Below are positions 32,949 through 41,287 of a stretch of DNA of 64,000 nucleotides, in pieces (within the stretch, counting starts at the first letter, position 1; each line of letters begins with the position of its first letter). The position numbers and the translations under genes are program-made. The stretch lies in NCBI RefSeq assembly GCF_041428715.1, contig NZ_CP155572.1. The stretch is one strand, 5' to 3'. The DNA comes from Sporomusa malonica. GTDB lineage: Bacteria > Bacillota > Negativicutes > Sporomusales > Sporomusaceae. The notes below the pieces were generated by a model. The model was not told the origin of the DNA. It was given only the letters and a program-made list of their open reading frames with translations, and did not search any database.

Positions 32949-33032
32949 GGGGCAATATTATATTATATCATCGCGGTCTGCAGGATTTAGGTGTGAATGC
33001 CGGAGGCAGGCGTGTACAAAGGTGGAACTTAG

Positions 33033-33719
33033 ATGATTGACTGGCAACCGGTTATACTTTCTATTAAGGTGGCATTCATGTCACTGGTGCTTGTATCAAT
33101 ATCCGGTATATCCCTCGCTTACCTCATGAGATACAGGGAATTTTCCGGAAAAGCAGTAATTGAAGCAGTGCTTATCATGCCATTAGTGTTACCTCCGGTT
33201 GTCACTGGATTTTTATTGCTGCTGCTGATTGGCAGGCAGGGGCCTTTAGGACGCTTGCTTAGCGAAACCCTCCATACACAAATTATCTTTACACCTTATG
33301 CGGCTATTCTTGCCGGAGCGGTGGTGGCTTTTCCACTTATGTATCAAAGTGCAAAGGCGGCTTTTCAGGGGGTGGACGTAACTCTTGAGGATGCAGCCAG
33401 AACTCTTGGCGCTAATGAATGGAGAGTGTTTTGGACGGTTACTATCCCGTTGGCTTGGCCAGGTCTAGTCGCCGGCTTGGTACTTTCTTTTTCACGGGCA
33501 CTTGGTGAGTTTGGCGCCACCATTATGGTGGCGGGTAATATTCCAGGTAAGACACAGACACTGCCGCTTGCCATTTATTTCGCGGCTGAGTCCAATGACC
33601 TGACCCAGGCAGGTATATATGTGCTTATAATTAGTGCAATTACGTTTTCTGCAATATATGGGCTAAATATCTGGACTAAATCTCGGGGCGGAGCTTGGCC
33701 CACTAAGGGGTTGTTCTAA
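33033..33719 (+). CDS. modB: Molybdate ABC transporter permease ModB
   Basis: 228 residues with about five membrane segments. The EAA loop EDAARTLGANEWRVFWTVTIP near residue 118 is the ATPase-docking site of ABC permeases. Closely follows modA (84-base gap, AAAGGTGG site) and ends one codon before modC. Confidence 0.94.
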   Translation: MIDWQPVILSIKVAFMSLVLVSISGISLAYLMRYREFSGKAVIEAVLIMPLVLPPVVTGFLLLLLIGRQGPLGRLLSETLHTQIIFTPYAAILAGAVVAFPLMYQSAKAAFQGVDVTLEDAARTLGANEWRVFWTVTIPLAWPGLVAGLVLSFSRALGEFGATIMVAGNIPGKTQTLPLAIYFAAESNDLTQAGIYVLIISAITFSAIYGLNIWTKSRGGAWPTKGLF

Positions 33720-34361
33720 TTGCTTTGTGTGGATATTAAGAAAAAATTGCCGGAATTCACTTTAGACATGCAATTCTCGGTTGAAAATAATATTGTCGTG
33801 CTATTTGGCCCCTCTGGTTGTGGTAAGACGACAACACTTCGCTGTATTGCTGGATTAATCAAGCCAGATGATGGGAAGATTGTTAACAATGGGCATACGT
33901 TCTTTTCGGCAGAGGAAAAGACCATTGTTCCTCCCCATCGCCGTAAGGTAGGCTATATGTTTCAGGAATTTGCCTTGTTTCCGCACATGAATGTGAGACA
34001 GAATATCTTGTATGGAGTTAAACGACGCGATCAAAGTGCAGAAGCTCTCTATAAAAGACTTCTAGGCCTACTGAAGATCGAACACTTGGCTGACCGTTTT
34101 ACTGATAAACTGTCAGGTGGTGAGAAGCAGAGAGTGGCATTGGCTCGCGCGCTGATGGCAGAACCAGAAATCCTGCTTTTGGATGAACCGCTATCTGCGC
34201 TTGATAGTAATACTCGCTTCGAATTACAGGCAGAGCTAAAGCGGATGCAGAACCTATGGAAGATCCCATTTATACTTGTTACTCATGACCCGGAAGAGGC
34301 ACGGTGTTTGGGTGACAAAGTGCTTTTCATCGAGAAAGGCAGGCAAGTAAGCAACTTTTAA
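33720..34361 (+). CDS. modC: Molybdate ABC transporter ATP-binding protein ModC (short form)
   Basis: 213 residues from a TTG directly after the modB stop. ABC ATPase motifs: Walker A GPSGCGKTTTLR near 30, Q-loop MFQEFALFPHM, signature LSGGEKQRVALARAL, Walker B EILLLDEPLSALD. The C-terminal molybdate-binding TOBE domain of standard ModC (about 350 residues) is absent, so the transporter should lack that form of substrate inhibition. Confidence 0.92.
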   Translation: MLCVDIKKKLPEFTLDMQFSVENNIVVLFGPSGCGKTTTLRCIAGLIKPDDGKIVNNGHTFFSAEEKTIVPPHRRKVGYMFQEFALFPHMNVRQNILYGVKRRDQSAEALYKRLLGLLKIEHLADRFTDKLSGGEKQRVALARALMAEPEILLLDEPLSALDSNTRFELQAELKRMQNLWKIPFILVTHDPEEARCLGDKVLFIEKGRQVSNF

Positions 34362-34401
34362 AGGATGTTCCTTGAAAACTGCACAGGAGAAAGCAAAAGT
34401 G

Positions 34402-34437
34402 AATCCTCCAGTAATTATGGGGGATTTTTTATTTTTT
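34402..34437 (+). terminator. Terminator of modABC
   Basis: AATCCTCC (34402-34409) pairs with GGGGGATT (34419-34426) and is followed by a T-rich tract. A BoxA-like segment TGTTCCTTGAAAACTG (34366-34381) lies just upstream. Confidence 0.85.
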
Positions 34438-34441
34438 AAAC

Positions 34442-34760
34442 TCCGTCCTAATTCACAGAAAAAATAGTAATTTTATGAAAACTTGCTTGACAAGCAAGTT
34501 GTTCAAAGACATACTGAAGGTTAAGCTGAGATAATTTCTTGTCCTGTTAGAAAGTATAACTTTCCGTCTGGATAAGGGTAACATCGGCTTCCGCTTTCGC
34601 CAGAGGCTCGGCGCAAGCCGTGTTTTCTTTATGATGATTTCGGAAAAGTGGGGGGCTTTTGCTGTATCGTAATAATGAAAGATACGGCGTCTCAACAGAC
34701 GATATCGAGCAGTGCACTAGTAGGGGAGATTGGGAAAAGTTATAGGTTGGAGGTTTCTTT
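34442..34760. pseudogene. Intergenic debris with a dyad and a short coding remnant
   Basis: No intact gene. AACTTGCTTG-A-CAAGCAAGTT (34480-34500) is a perfect inverted repeat. From about 34638 to 34746 one frame reads GLLLYRNNERYGVSTDDIEQ and on to WEKL before a TAG; it has the look of a protein C-terminus but lacks an upstream body, with stop codons and a probable frame change near 34635. I cannot name the source. Confidence 0.4.
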
Positions 34761-35327
34761 ATGAGCAGCAACTTACAAGCCATATTGGAAGATAATCCGG
34801 TTATCGCCGGGATAAAAAACGATGCCGGTTTAGAGGCGGTATTGGCTTCCGATTGTAAAATCGTTTTCATATTATACGGGAATATCTTGAACATTGGTGA
34901 CATTGTAAAGAAAATAAAAGCCAGTGGAAAAATGTCTTTTATTAATGTGGATCTGCTTGAGGGGTTTTCTCACAAAGAGATTGTCGTTCAATACCTGAAA
35001 GAACACACGAAAGCCGATGGCATTCTCAGCTCTAAAGCATCCATGATCCGAGCTGCGAGGTTACAAGGATTTTACACCATTCACCGCTTCTTTTTAATTG
35101 ATTCCTTTTCTTTTCATAATCTGGACAAGCAAATTGAAATCTCGCAACCTGACTGCATCGAAATTTTGCCGGGGTGTATGCCAAAAGTAATTTCCTGGGT
35201 AATTGAGAAATTTGACCTACCTGTCATTGCGGGTGGCTTAGTTTGTGAAAAAGACGATGTGGTTGCCGCACTGAAAGCCGGTGCTGTCGCCATTTCTTCG
35301 ACCAACACAACGGTATGGAGTGTGTAG
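34761..35327 (+). CDS. glpP: GlpP-family antiterminator
   Basis: 188 residues. Full-length match in character to glycerol-3-phosphate responsive antiterminators: NPVIAGIKNDAGLEAVLASD, FVILYGNI-like block, FINVDLLEGFSHKE, DGILSSKASMIRAARLQGF and the closing PVIAGGLVCEKDDVVAAL, AVAISSTNTTVW. GlpP binds leader RNA and blocks termination when bound to its effector. A sigma70 promoter and a terminator-bearing leader lie directly downstream, in front of the SDR-Etf-kinase operon, the obvious target. Glycerol-3-phosphate as effector is family knowledge; the true ligand here may differ. Confidence 0.93.
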   Translation: MSSNLQAILEDNPVIAGIKNDAGLEAVLASDCKIVFILYGNILNIGDIVKKIKASGKMSFINVDLLEGFSHKEIVVQYLKEHTKADGILSSKASMIRAARLQGFYTIHRFFLIDSFSFHNLDKQIEISQPDCIEILPGCMPKVISWVIEKFDLPVIAGGLVCEKDDVVAALKAGAVAISSTNTTVWSV

Positions 35328-35407
35328 GATAAGGGCCCCGGAAAAGTGTGGGTTTACGCTTGGATGGGGCGGTCATTTAAAGAATATTTGGAAATGAACA
35401 AAAAGTC

Positions 35408-35436
35408 TTGACATTTTGTTAGGCTGTTTATATACT
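35408..35436 (+). promoter_or_regulatory. Sigma70-type promoter of the SDR-Etf operon
   Basis: TTGACA (35408-35413) and TATACT (35431-35436) are separated by 17 bases. The transcript would begin a few bases before the leader terminator at 35454. Confidence 0.82.
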
Positions 35437-35453
35437 TAAAGCAATTACTAGAG

Positions 35454-35505
35454 TACAGAGGATAGTAATTTCCGCAAGGGAATATACTGTCCTCTGTATT
35501 TTTTT
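35454..35505 (+). terminator. Leader terminator, likely GlpP antitermination target
   Basis: TACAGAGGA (35454-35462) pairs with TCCTCTGTA (35490-35498), with further pairing of TAGTA/TACTG, followed by TTTTTTT. It lies between a sigma70 promoter and the first gene of the operon (35602), directly after glpP, so read-through must be regulated. Confidence 0.85.
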
Positions 35506-35601
35506 ATGCAAACTATATTCTGCAAATAAATTCCGTCCAAAAATTCCTTTGCGGCGAGAGAGATAAAAAAGGGTTTAAAGTAAAAAGGAGGCAATAAGAT
35601 C

Positions 35602-36378
35602 ATGAGTATTGTGGATTTTTCAATGGATTATTTTTCGCTGAAAGGAAAAAATGCGATTGTCACCGGGGGAAACACCGGACTGGGGCAGGCCTTTGCTTTG
35701 GCATTGGCGAAAGCCGGGGCTAACCTTCTGATTCCAAGCTTTATGGAAGACGACGGTACAATAAAAACACTGATCGAAAATGAAGGCGTAAAAATGGAGT
35801 TCATGAAAATAGACATTACTGAGGCGGGGGCAGCTAAGAAAATCATTGACCACTGCGTCGATACGTTCGGCTCTATTGATATTTTGGTCAATAGTGCCGG
35901 CATTTGTAAGCTCGCTACCGTACTGGAATTTGGCAGACAAGAGTGGGATCCCATGATTGATGTAAATCTAACAGCTGCTTTTGAATTAAGTCATGAAGCG
36001 GCGAAGCGAATGATCCCCCAAAAAAGCGGCAAGATCATCAACATTTGTTCCCTGTTTTCCTTTCTGGGAGGGCAATGGTCGCCGGCTTACGCCGCGACAA
36101 AACACGCGTTGGCCGGATTTACCAAAGCGTATTGTGACGAACTGGGACAATACAACATTCAAGTCAACGGGATTGCACCGGGATATTATGCAACAGATAT
36201 TACAAAACAGACTAGAAGCAATCCGGAAACCAACCAAAGGGTATTGGATCATATCCCGGCAAATCGATGGGGTGAAACACTGGATTTGATGGGGACGACG
36301 GTCTTTTTGGCCAGTAAAGCTTCGGACTATGTTAATGGCCATTTACTGGTGGTGGATGGCGGATACTTAGTCAGATAA
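35602..36378 (+). CDS. SDR-family oxidoreductase
   Basis: 258 residues, classical short-chain dehydrogenase. NAD(P)-binding GGNTGLG near 23, NSAG near 95, catalytic Ser in the CSLFSFLGG region and YAATK near 165. It opens the operon under the GlpP-type leader, with an AAAGGAGG site. Likely oxidises a polyol or hydroxy acid; similar to KduD/gluconate 5-dehydrogenase types in general appearance, but the substrate cannot be read. Confidence 0.9.
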   Translation: MSIVDFSMDYFSLKGKNAIVTGGNTGLGQAFALALAKAGANLLIPSFMEDDGTIKTLIENEGVKMEFMKIDITEAGAAKKIIDHCVDTFGSIDILVNSAGICKLATVLEFGRQEWDPMIDVNLTAAFELSHEAAKRMIPQKSGKIINICSLFSFLGGQWSPAYAATKHALAGFTKAYCDELGQYNIQVNGIAPGYYATDITKQTRSNPETNQRVLDHIPANRWGETLDLMGTTVFLASKASDYVNGHLLVVDGGYLVR

Positions 36379-36444
36379 CTTGGAGTTAACAGTAAAGAAC
36401 CGGTTTAAAAATAAAGTTAGTTTATATAGAGGAGCAGGATTGTA

Positions 36445-37893
36445 ATGAAAATTACGCGGGAACAGATCATTAAAAGCCTAAATGACATTGTGGGAGACGA
36501 ACGCGTCATTACCGATGAGCAAGTTTTAAAAACCAGCAGCATTGATCGCTTCCGAAAGTATGAAGACATCTGCGGCGTATACACCCAACCGATTCCAGCA
36601 GCAGTCGTTAAGGTCAAGAATACTGAACAAATAGCCAAAGTATTAAAGTTCATGAATGAAAATAAATTGAATGTTGTACCTAGGACCGGAGCGTCAGCTA
36701 CTGAAGGCGGATTGGAAACTGCCGTGGAAAACTCGGTGGTTATTGATGGATCAGACATGAACGAAATCGTAAACATTGATCCCTATAATATGCTGATAAC
36801 CGCTCAATGCGGGGTTTCCCTGCAAACCCTTGAAGATAGGTTGCGTGAACAGGGATATACAACAGGTCATTCTCCTCAATCAAAACCATTGGCGCAAATG
36901 GGGGGCTTAGTGGCAACCCGTAGCATTGGACAGTTCTCTACTCTCTATGGCGGGATTGAAGATATGGTTGTTGGCTTGGAAGCCGTGTTTCCCAATGGTG
37001 AAATCACAAGAATCAAGAATGTGCCCCGACGTGCCGCCGGCCCTGATATCCGCCATGTCATCATCGGGAGCGAAGGTGCCCTGTGCTTTATCACGGAAGT
37101 CACTGTCAAAATATTTAAGTACATGCCGGAAAACAATCTCTTCTATGGATATACGCTTGACAATATGAAGACAGGATTTGAAATACTGCGGCAAGTCATG
37201 GTGGAAGGCTACAAACCATCCATCGCCCGTTTGTATGACGTGGAAGACGGAGCTTTTCATTTTTCTCATTTTGCCGAAGATAAATGTGTATTGATATTCA
37301 TGGCTGAAGGGCCGCGCGGAATTGCAGAAGTGACTGGCAAAGCGATTGAGGAGATTGTTGCCAAATATTCGGAATGCACCAAAGTCGACAGCAAATTGAT
37401 TGAATGCTGGTTCGCGCATCTGAATTGGGGACCTGACAAAATTGCTCAGGAAAGAATTGAAATCATGGAAACCCACAATATCGGGTTCACAACAGAAGTA
37501 TCGGGATGTTGGGGAGTAATCAACGAGATCTATGAAAACTGCGTGCAAAGAATCCGGGCGGAGGCGCCGGACATCACCATGGTAGGCGGACATTCCTCGC
37601 ACAGTTATTTGAATGGGACAAATATGTATTTCGTTTACTACTATAATATTGTAGATTGCAAACCGGAGGAGGAAGTGACGAAATACCACAATCCCATCAA
37701 TCAGATTATCGTTGAAGAAACCGTCCGGCTGGGCGGCTCAATCGTTCATCATCATGGCATAGGAAAAGCGAGAGCACCCTGGATTAAGGACGAATATCAA
37801 TCATCCTATTATATCCTTGAAACATTGAAGCAAGCGTTTGATCCTAATGGAATTATGAATGCGGGCACCATTATTCCTCTAAATGCAAAATAG
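36445..37893 (+). CDS. FAD-linked oxidase of the GlcD/alkyl-DHAP synthase type
   Basis: 482 residues. N-terminal PCMH-type FAD-binding domain (VVPRTGASATEGGLETA near residue 75, GHSPQSKPLAQMGGLVATRS near 140, IRHVIIGSEGALCFITEVTV near 205) and a C-terminal FAD-oxidase cap ending HHHGIGKARAPW and FDPNGIMNAGTI. The block pattern is closer to alkyldihydroxyacetonephosphate synthase-like members than to ordinary glycolate oxidase. EtfB follows at once, so its electrons probably go to the EtfAB pair. Substrate unknown, probably a 2-hydroxy acid or a phosphorylated alcohol. Confidence 0.88.
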   Translation: MKITREQIIKSLNDIVGDERVITDEQVLKTSSIDRFRKYEDICGVYTQPIPAAVVKVKNTEQIAKVLKFMNENKLNVVPRTGASATEGGLETAVENSVVIDGSDMNEIVNIDPYNMLITAQCGVSLQTLEDRLREQGYTTGHSPQSKPLAQMGGLVATRSIGQFSTLYGGIEDMVVGLEAVFPNGEITRIKNVPRRAAGPDIRHVIIGSEGALCFITEVTVKIFKYMPENNLFYGYTLDNMKTGFEILRQVMVEGYKPSIARLYDVEDGAFHFSHFAEDKCVLIFMAEGPRGIAEVTGKAIEEIVAKYSECTKVDSKLIECWFAHLNWGPDKIAQERIEIMETHNIGFTTEVSGCWGVINEIYENCVQRIRAEAPDITMVGGHSSHSYLNGTNMYFVYYYNIVDCKPEEEVTKYHNPINQIIVEETVRLGGSIVHHHGIGKARAPWIKDEYQSSYYILETLKQAFDPNGIMNAGTIIPLNAK

Positions 37894-37894
37894 C

Positions 37895-38716
37895 ATGGAT
37901 ATCCTGGTTTGTTTCAAAGTGGTGCCTGATTTGGACATGATGTCTGCGGGGGACTGGGTAGTAACTGGTCACTCGCAGGTGGATACGGGCTTTGTGCCAA
38001 CCATACTCAATCCTTATGATGAGAGTGCTCTTGAATTGGGTCTAAAGCTCAAAGATTGCAGCAATGGGAATCAGGTGGATTTGAAATTGACCGCCTTAAC
38101 TATTGGCACAAATCGATCCCATAAGGTGCTGAAAAACTTGATAGCGTTAAAGTATGATCATGGCGTAAGGGTGGACTGCGGCCTTGATCTTCGGTTTAAT
38201 GCCTCAGCTGTTGCTGCAGTGATTCATCAATATATGAAAAATAAAAGCAATCATCAGGTGCTTCTTTGCGGGAGTCAGAGCAATGAAGGGGATAATGGAA
38301 AAACCCCGCTATTAGTGGCAGAAAGGCTGGGGGTTCCTTGTATCACCGCCGTAATCAATGTCAAGTTGTCAGAACAACAGGGATGCTTGGATGTTACCTC
38401 CACGATTGATGACTGGGTGATTGCGCAGACGGTTAAGCCGCCCGTTGTATTGGTAGTGGGAAATGCTCCGAATACCTATATCAGAGTTCCCACCCTGAAG
38501 GACAAAATGAATTCTTCCCACAAGGAAGTGGAAGTGTACTCTCTTAAGGATTTTGGCATGGAAGAACAGGCGCTTGAAGTGGCAAATGACGTTGAAATCA
38601 TTGAACTGTTCCAGGAACGGCAGGAGCGAAGTGGCGTGTTCATCCAAGGCCGGACTTCAGCGGAAAAAGCAGATGTGTTCTATGAAGAATACTTAATGAA
38701 GCGAGTCAAGACATGA
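37895..38716 (+). CDS. etfB: Electron transfer flavoprotein beta subunit
   Basis: 273 residues from ATG 37895, one base after the stop of the oxidase gene, giving the usual MDILVCFKVVPD start; ATG 37883, four codons longer, is also possible. ETF-beta features: NPYDESALELGLKL, ALTIGTN, LLCGSQSNEGDNGKTPLLVAERL. No Shine-Dalgarno is obvious, so translation is probably coupled. Placement next to FAD-linked oxidases mirrors the electron-bifurcating lactate dehydrogenase cluster of acetogens. Whether this ETF bifurcates cannot be settled by eye. Confidence 0.9.
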   Translation: MDILVCFKVVPDLDMMSAGDWVVTGHSQVDTGFVPTILNPYDESALELGLKLKDCSNGNQVDLKLTALTIGTNRSHKVLKNLIALKYDHGVRVDCGLDLRFNASAVAAVIHQYMKNKSNHQVLLCGSQSNEGDNGKTPLLVAERLGVPCITAVINVKLSEQQGCLDVTSTIDDWVIAQTVKPPVVLVVGNAPNTYIRVPTLKDKMNSSHKEVEVYSLKDFGMEEQALEVANDVEIIELFQERQERSGVFIQGRTSAEKADVFYEEYLMKRVKT

Positions 38717-39669
38717 AAACGGCGATTGTATTTAGCGGCAGCCTGCAATCCATTATCAGGCAAGCAGCGGAATTAAACGGTTATATCAGCCGAAACCTTT
38801 CCTACACTGAGGAAATGGAAGCCTGGATTGTATCGGCTCAAGAGATTGATGTAAAAACCATTGGCTTTTCACATCAGATTACGTGTGTAAAGTTAGCAAG
38901 AGTTCGAACCAATCATGTGGCCGAAGAATATCTGGAAGCGATAACCAAGATATATGAATGTACCAAGCCGCAAATCCTGGTATTTGGCAGTGACTGGTTT
39001 GCCTCGAGTCTGGCGGTGCGAACCGCCTATCGGTTAAAAGGCGCTTCGTGCATAGGTGTAAAAAGCAGCCAGGATGATGACGGGTGTCTTTTGGTTGAAA
39101 AGGCGGTTTATTCCAATCACCTGACGGCAAAATTGCGAATTAGAAGCAGTCCGTTCTGCCTTTCGATTGCAAAAGGGTTTAAAGAAAAACCGGAATTGGC
39201 GGCGGAGCCACCAGAAGTGGAAAGGTTTGCACTTGGCTCTTCGCTCCGCACAGATTGGCTGCTAGGGTATCGGTGCGAGCAGACGGAAACCCCTGAGGGG
39301 TTAACTACGGCCAAAATCGTTATTGCCGTAGGCAAAGGTGTTGGCAGCAAGGAACAAATCCCATTGCTGGAAGAACTGACAAAACATTTAGGGGGAGAGC
39401 TGGGGGCAAGCCGTCCTGTTGTCATGAATGCCTGGCTGGGCATGGATCGTCTTATTGGCGCATCAGGGTCGATTCTCTCACCGGAGGTATGTATTGTAAT
39501 CGGTGCTTCGGGAGCGGCGGCATTTACTGTGGGGATAGAAAAAAGTAAGCTCATTGTCGCCGTGAATCATGATGAGAAAGCACCAATATTCAAAATGGCG
39601 GATGTGGCGATTTGCGTTGATTATCAGGAATTTGTCGATGAACTGATCAAACGCTTACACGCAGAATAA
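38713..39669 (+). CDS. etfA: Electron transfer flavoprotein alpha subunit
   Basis: 318 residues, overlapping etfB by four bases (ATGA). The C-terminal FAD-binding domain is clear: IVIAVGKGVGSKEQIPLLEE, MDRLIGASGSILSPEV, VIGASGAAAFTVGIEKSK and VNHDEKAPIFKMADVAICVD. There is no N-terminal ferredoxin extension. It forms the heterodimer with EtfB and carries electrons from one or both flanking FAD oxidases, possibly with ferredoxin reduction. Confidence 0.92.
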   Translation: MKTAIVFSGSLQSIIRQAAELNGYISRNLSYTEEMEAWIVSAQEIDVKTIGFSHQITCVKLARVRTNHVAEEYLEAITKIYECTKPQILVFGSDWFASSLAVRTAYRLKGASCIGVKSSQDDDGCLLVEKAVYSNHLTAKLRIRSSPFCLSIAKGFKEKPELAAEPPEVERFALGSSLRTDWLLGYRCEQTETPEGLTTAKIVIAVGKGVGSKEQIPLLEELTKHLGGELGASRPVVMNAWLGMDRLIGASGSILSPEVCIVIGASGAAAFTVGIEKSKLIVAVNHDEKAPIFKMADVAICVDYQEFVDELIKRLHAE

Positions 39670-39684
39670 TAGAGTGGTGATACG

Positions 39685-41223
39685 ATGACGACAGAAGGCA
39701 TTCAGCCCTTCGAGGCAAGATTTGAAGACTATCTGGGTGATGAGTCCAAAATGACAGGGCAAGCGGTCAGTATTTCTTTTCCAGAAACCCAAGAGGCTGT
39801 TAGGGCGATCGTCCGGGAAATGGCAGGCAATTCCATACCCATCACCGTACAAGGCGGTAAAACCGGTATTTGCGGTGGAGCGGTACCGTTGTCCGGGCAT
39901 ATCCTGAATTTGTCTTGCATGAATAGAATCCTGGGTCTTCGCAAAACCGGCGGAGAATATTTTCTTAGAGTACAGGCTGGAGTACGGCTAGACGAATTAA
40001 AAAAGCAGCTTTATAAAAAAAGCTTTGAAACACAAGGCTGGGATGAAGAATCATTAGCAGCACTGGCGGCGTTTAAGCAGGATAATGCCTATTTTTGGCC
40101 GCCGGAGCCGACAGAGACTTCGGCAACCATTGGGGGTATTCTCGCAACAAATGCCCAAGGAATATGCGGGTATCTGTACGGGGACACAAGGCAATACGTG
40201 GAGGAAATAGTCCTGATTGATGGCCGGGGCAGTGCAATTACTGTACCCAGAGGGGAGCACAAGATCCATGATCCAGAGTGGATATTACCAGCTTCTGAAT
40301 CCTTTGCAGTGAATCCAGAGCTTTTGAAATTGCCGCAGGATGCTGATAGGATAGACCTTTATCTGGGCAGTGAGGGCATGTACGGAATTATTGTCGAGGC
40401 CACACTGCGCTTGACGAAACGTCCCCGGGAGATATGGGGCGTGGGATTCTTTGCTGAATTACAGGATAACCTTTTCCGGTTCGCGGAAGAATTGAGGCGT
40501 GCAGTCTATAAAGAAGGAACGGCTGCCATTGCCGCCATTGAATATATGGATAAGACGACCCTGGATCATATCCGGGAATTGAAGAAAGTCGCTGCCAAGC
40601 TGCAGGGGCTGCCGCCAGTCGATGAAAAGTACGCTGGGATGATCTATATCGAACTCCATGGGGAACAGGAGGGCGATATTGAAACGATTGCGGAAAGACT
40701 GATGGAGTTAGCGGGTAAATGTGGTTGTGATGAAGAGTTCACCTGGGCCTTATCTGGGGCACAAGACATTGAAAAAATGAGGGCTTATCGGCATGCCGCT
40801 CCGGAGTCAATTAATATAGCATTGGAGAAAGCGAGACGATTGGATCCGAAAATCACGAAGCTATCTACCGATATTACGATGTCAAAACAGAATTTCGGTG
40901 ATCTCCTTACTCTGTATCAACAAGACGCAAAGGACTGCGGGGTCGAATTTGCCATATTCGGACATGTGGCCGGCAATCATGTGCACGTAAACTTTCTTCC
41001 GAAAAACTATGAGGAATATCTCGCCGGTAAAAAGCTCATTGAGAAGTGGACCATCTGCTCCGCCTGGGACGGGGGCGTTGTTTTCAGCGAACATGGTGTA
41101 GGTAAACTAAAAAAAGAATTATTTCAATTGGTAACCGATCATAAGGTCTTAAGTCATATTCGCAAGATCAAAAACGCAATGGACCCGACAAATGTGCTGA
41201 ATGCGGGCAATTGGTTTGATTAG
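39685..41223 (+). CDS. Second FAD-linked oxidase (GlcD/lactate dehydrogenase type)
   Basis: 512 residues. PCMH FAD-binding domain (ITVQGGKTGICGGAVPLSG near 50, PEPTETSATIGGILATNAQG near 140, DLYLGSEGMYGIIVEATLRL near 225) and a cap domain ending FSEHGVGKLKKELF and MDPTNVLNAGNWFD. It is more like bifurcating lactate dehydrogenases and glycolate oxidase GlcD than the upstream oxidase. Two different FAD oxidases thus share one EtfAB pair. Ribosome binding site weak (GTGGTG), so expression may be coupled. Confidence 0.88.
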   Translation: MTTEGIQPFEARFEDYLGDESKMTGQAVSISFPETQEAVRAIVREMAGNSIPITVQGGKTGICGGAVPLSGHILNLSCMNRILGLRKTGGEYFLRVQAGVRLDELKKQLYKKSFETQGWDEESLAALAAFKQDNAYFWPPEPTETSATIGGILATNAQGICGYLYGDTRQYVEEIVLIDGRGSAITVPRGEHKIHDPEWILPASESFAVNPELLKLPQDADRIDLYLGSEGMYGIIVEATLRLTKRPREIWGVGFFAELQDNLFRFAEELRRAVYKEGTAAIAAIEYMDKTTLDHIRELKKVAAKLQGLPPVDEKYAGMIYIELHGEQEGDIETIAERLMELAGKCGCDEEFTWALSGAQDIEKMRAYRHAAPESINIALEKARRLDPKITKLSTDITMSKQNFGDLLTLYQQDAKDCGVEFAIFGHVAGNHVHVNFLPKNYEEYLAGKKLIEKWTICSAWDGGVVFSEHGVGKLKKELFQLVTDHKVLSHIRKIKNAMDPTNVLNAGNWFD

Positions 41224-41287
41224 GTATCGGTATGTAAGGTGCAAAAAGACAGTTGTGACTTTAGATAGAAGGGCGGAAGCTAAGATA

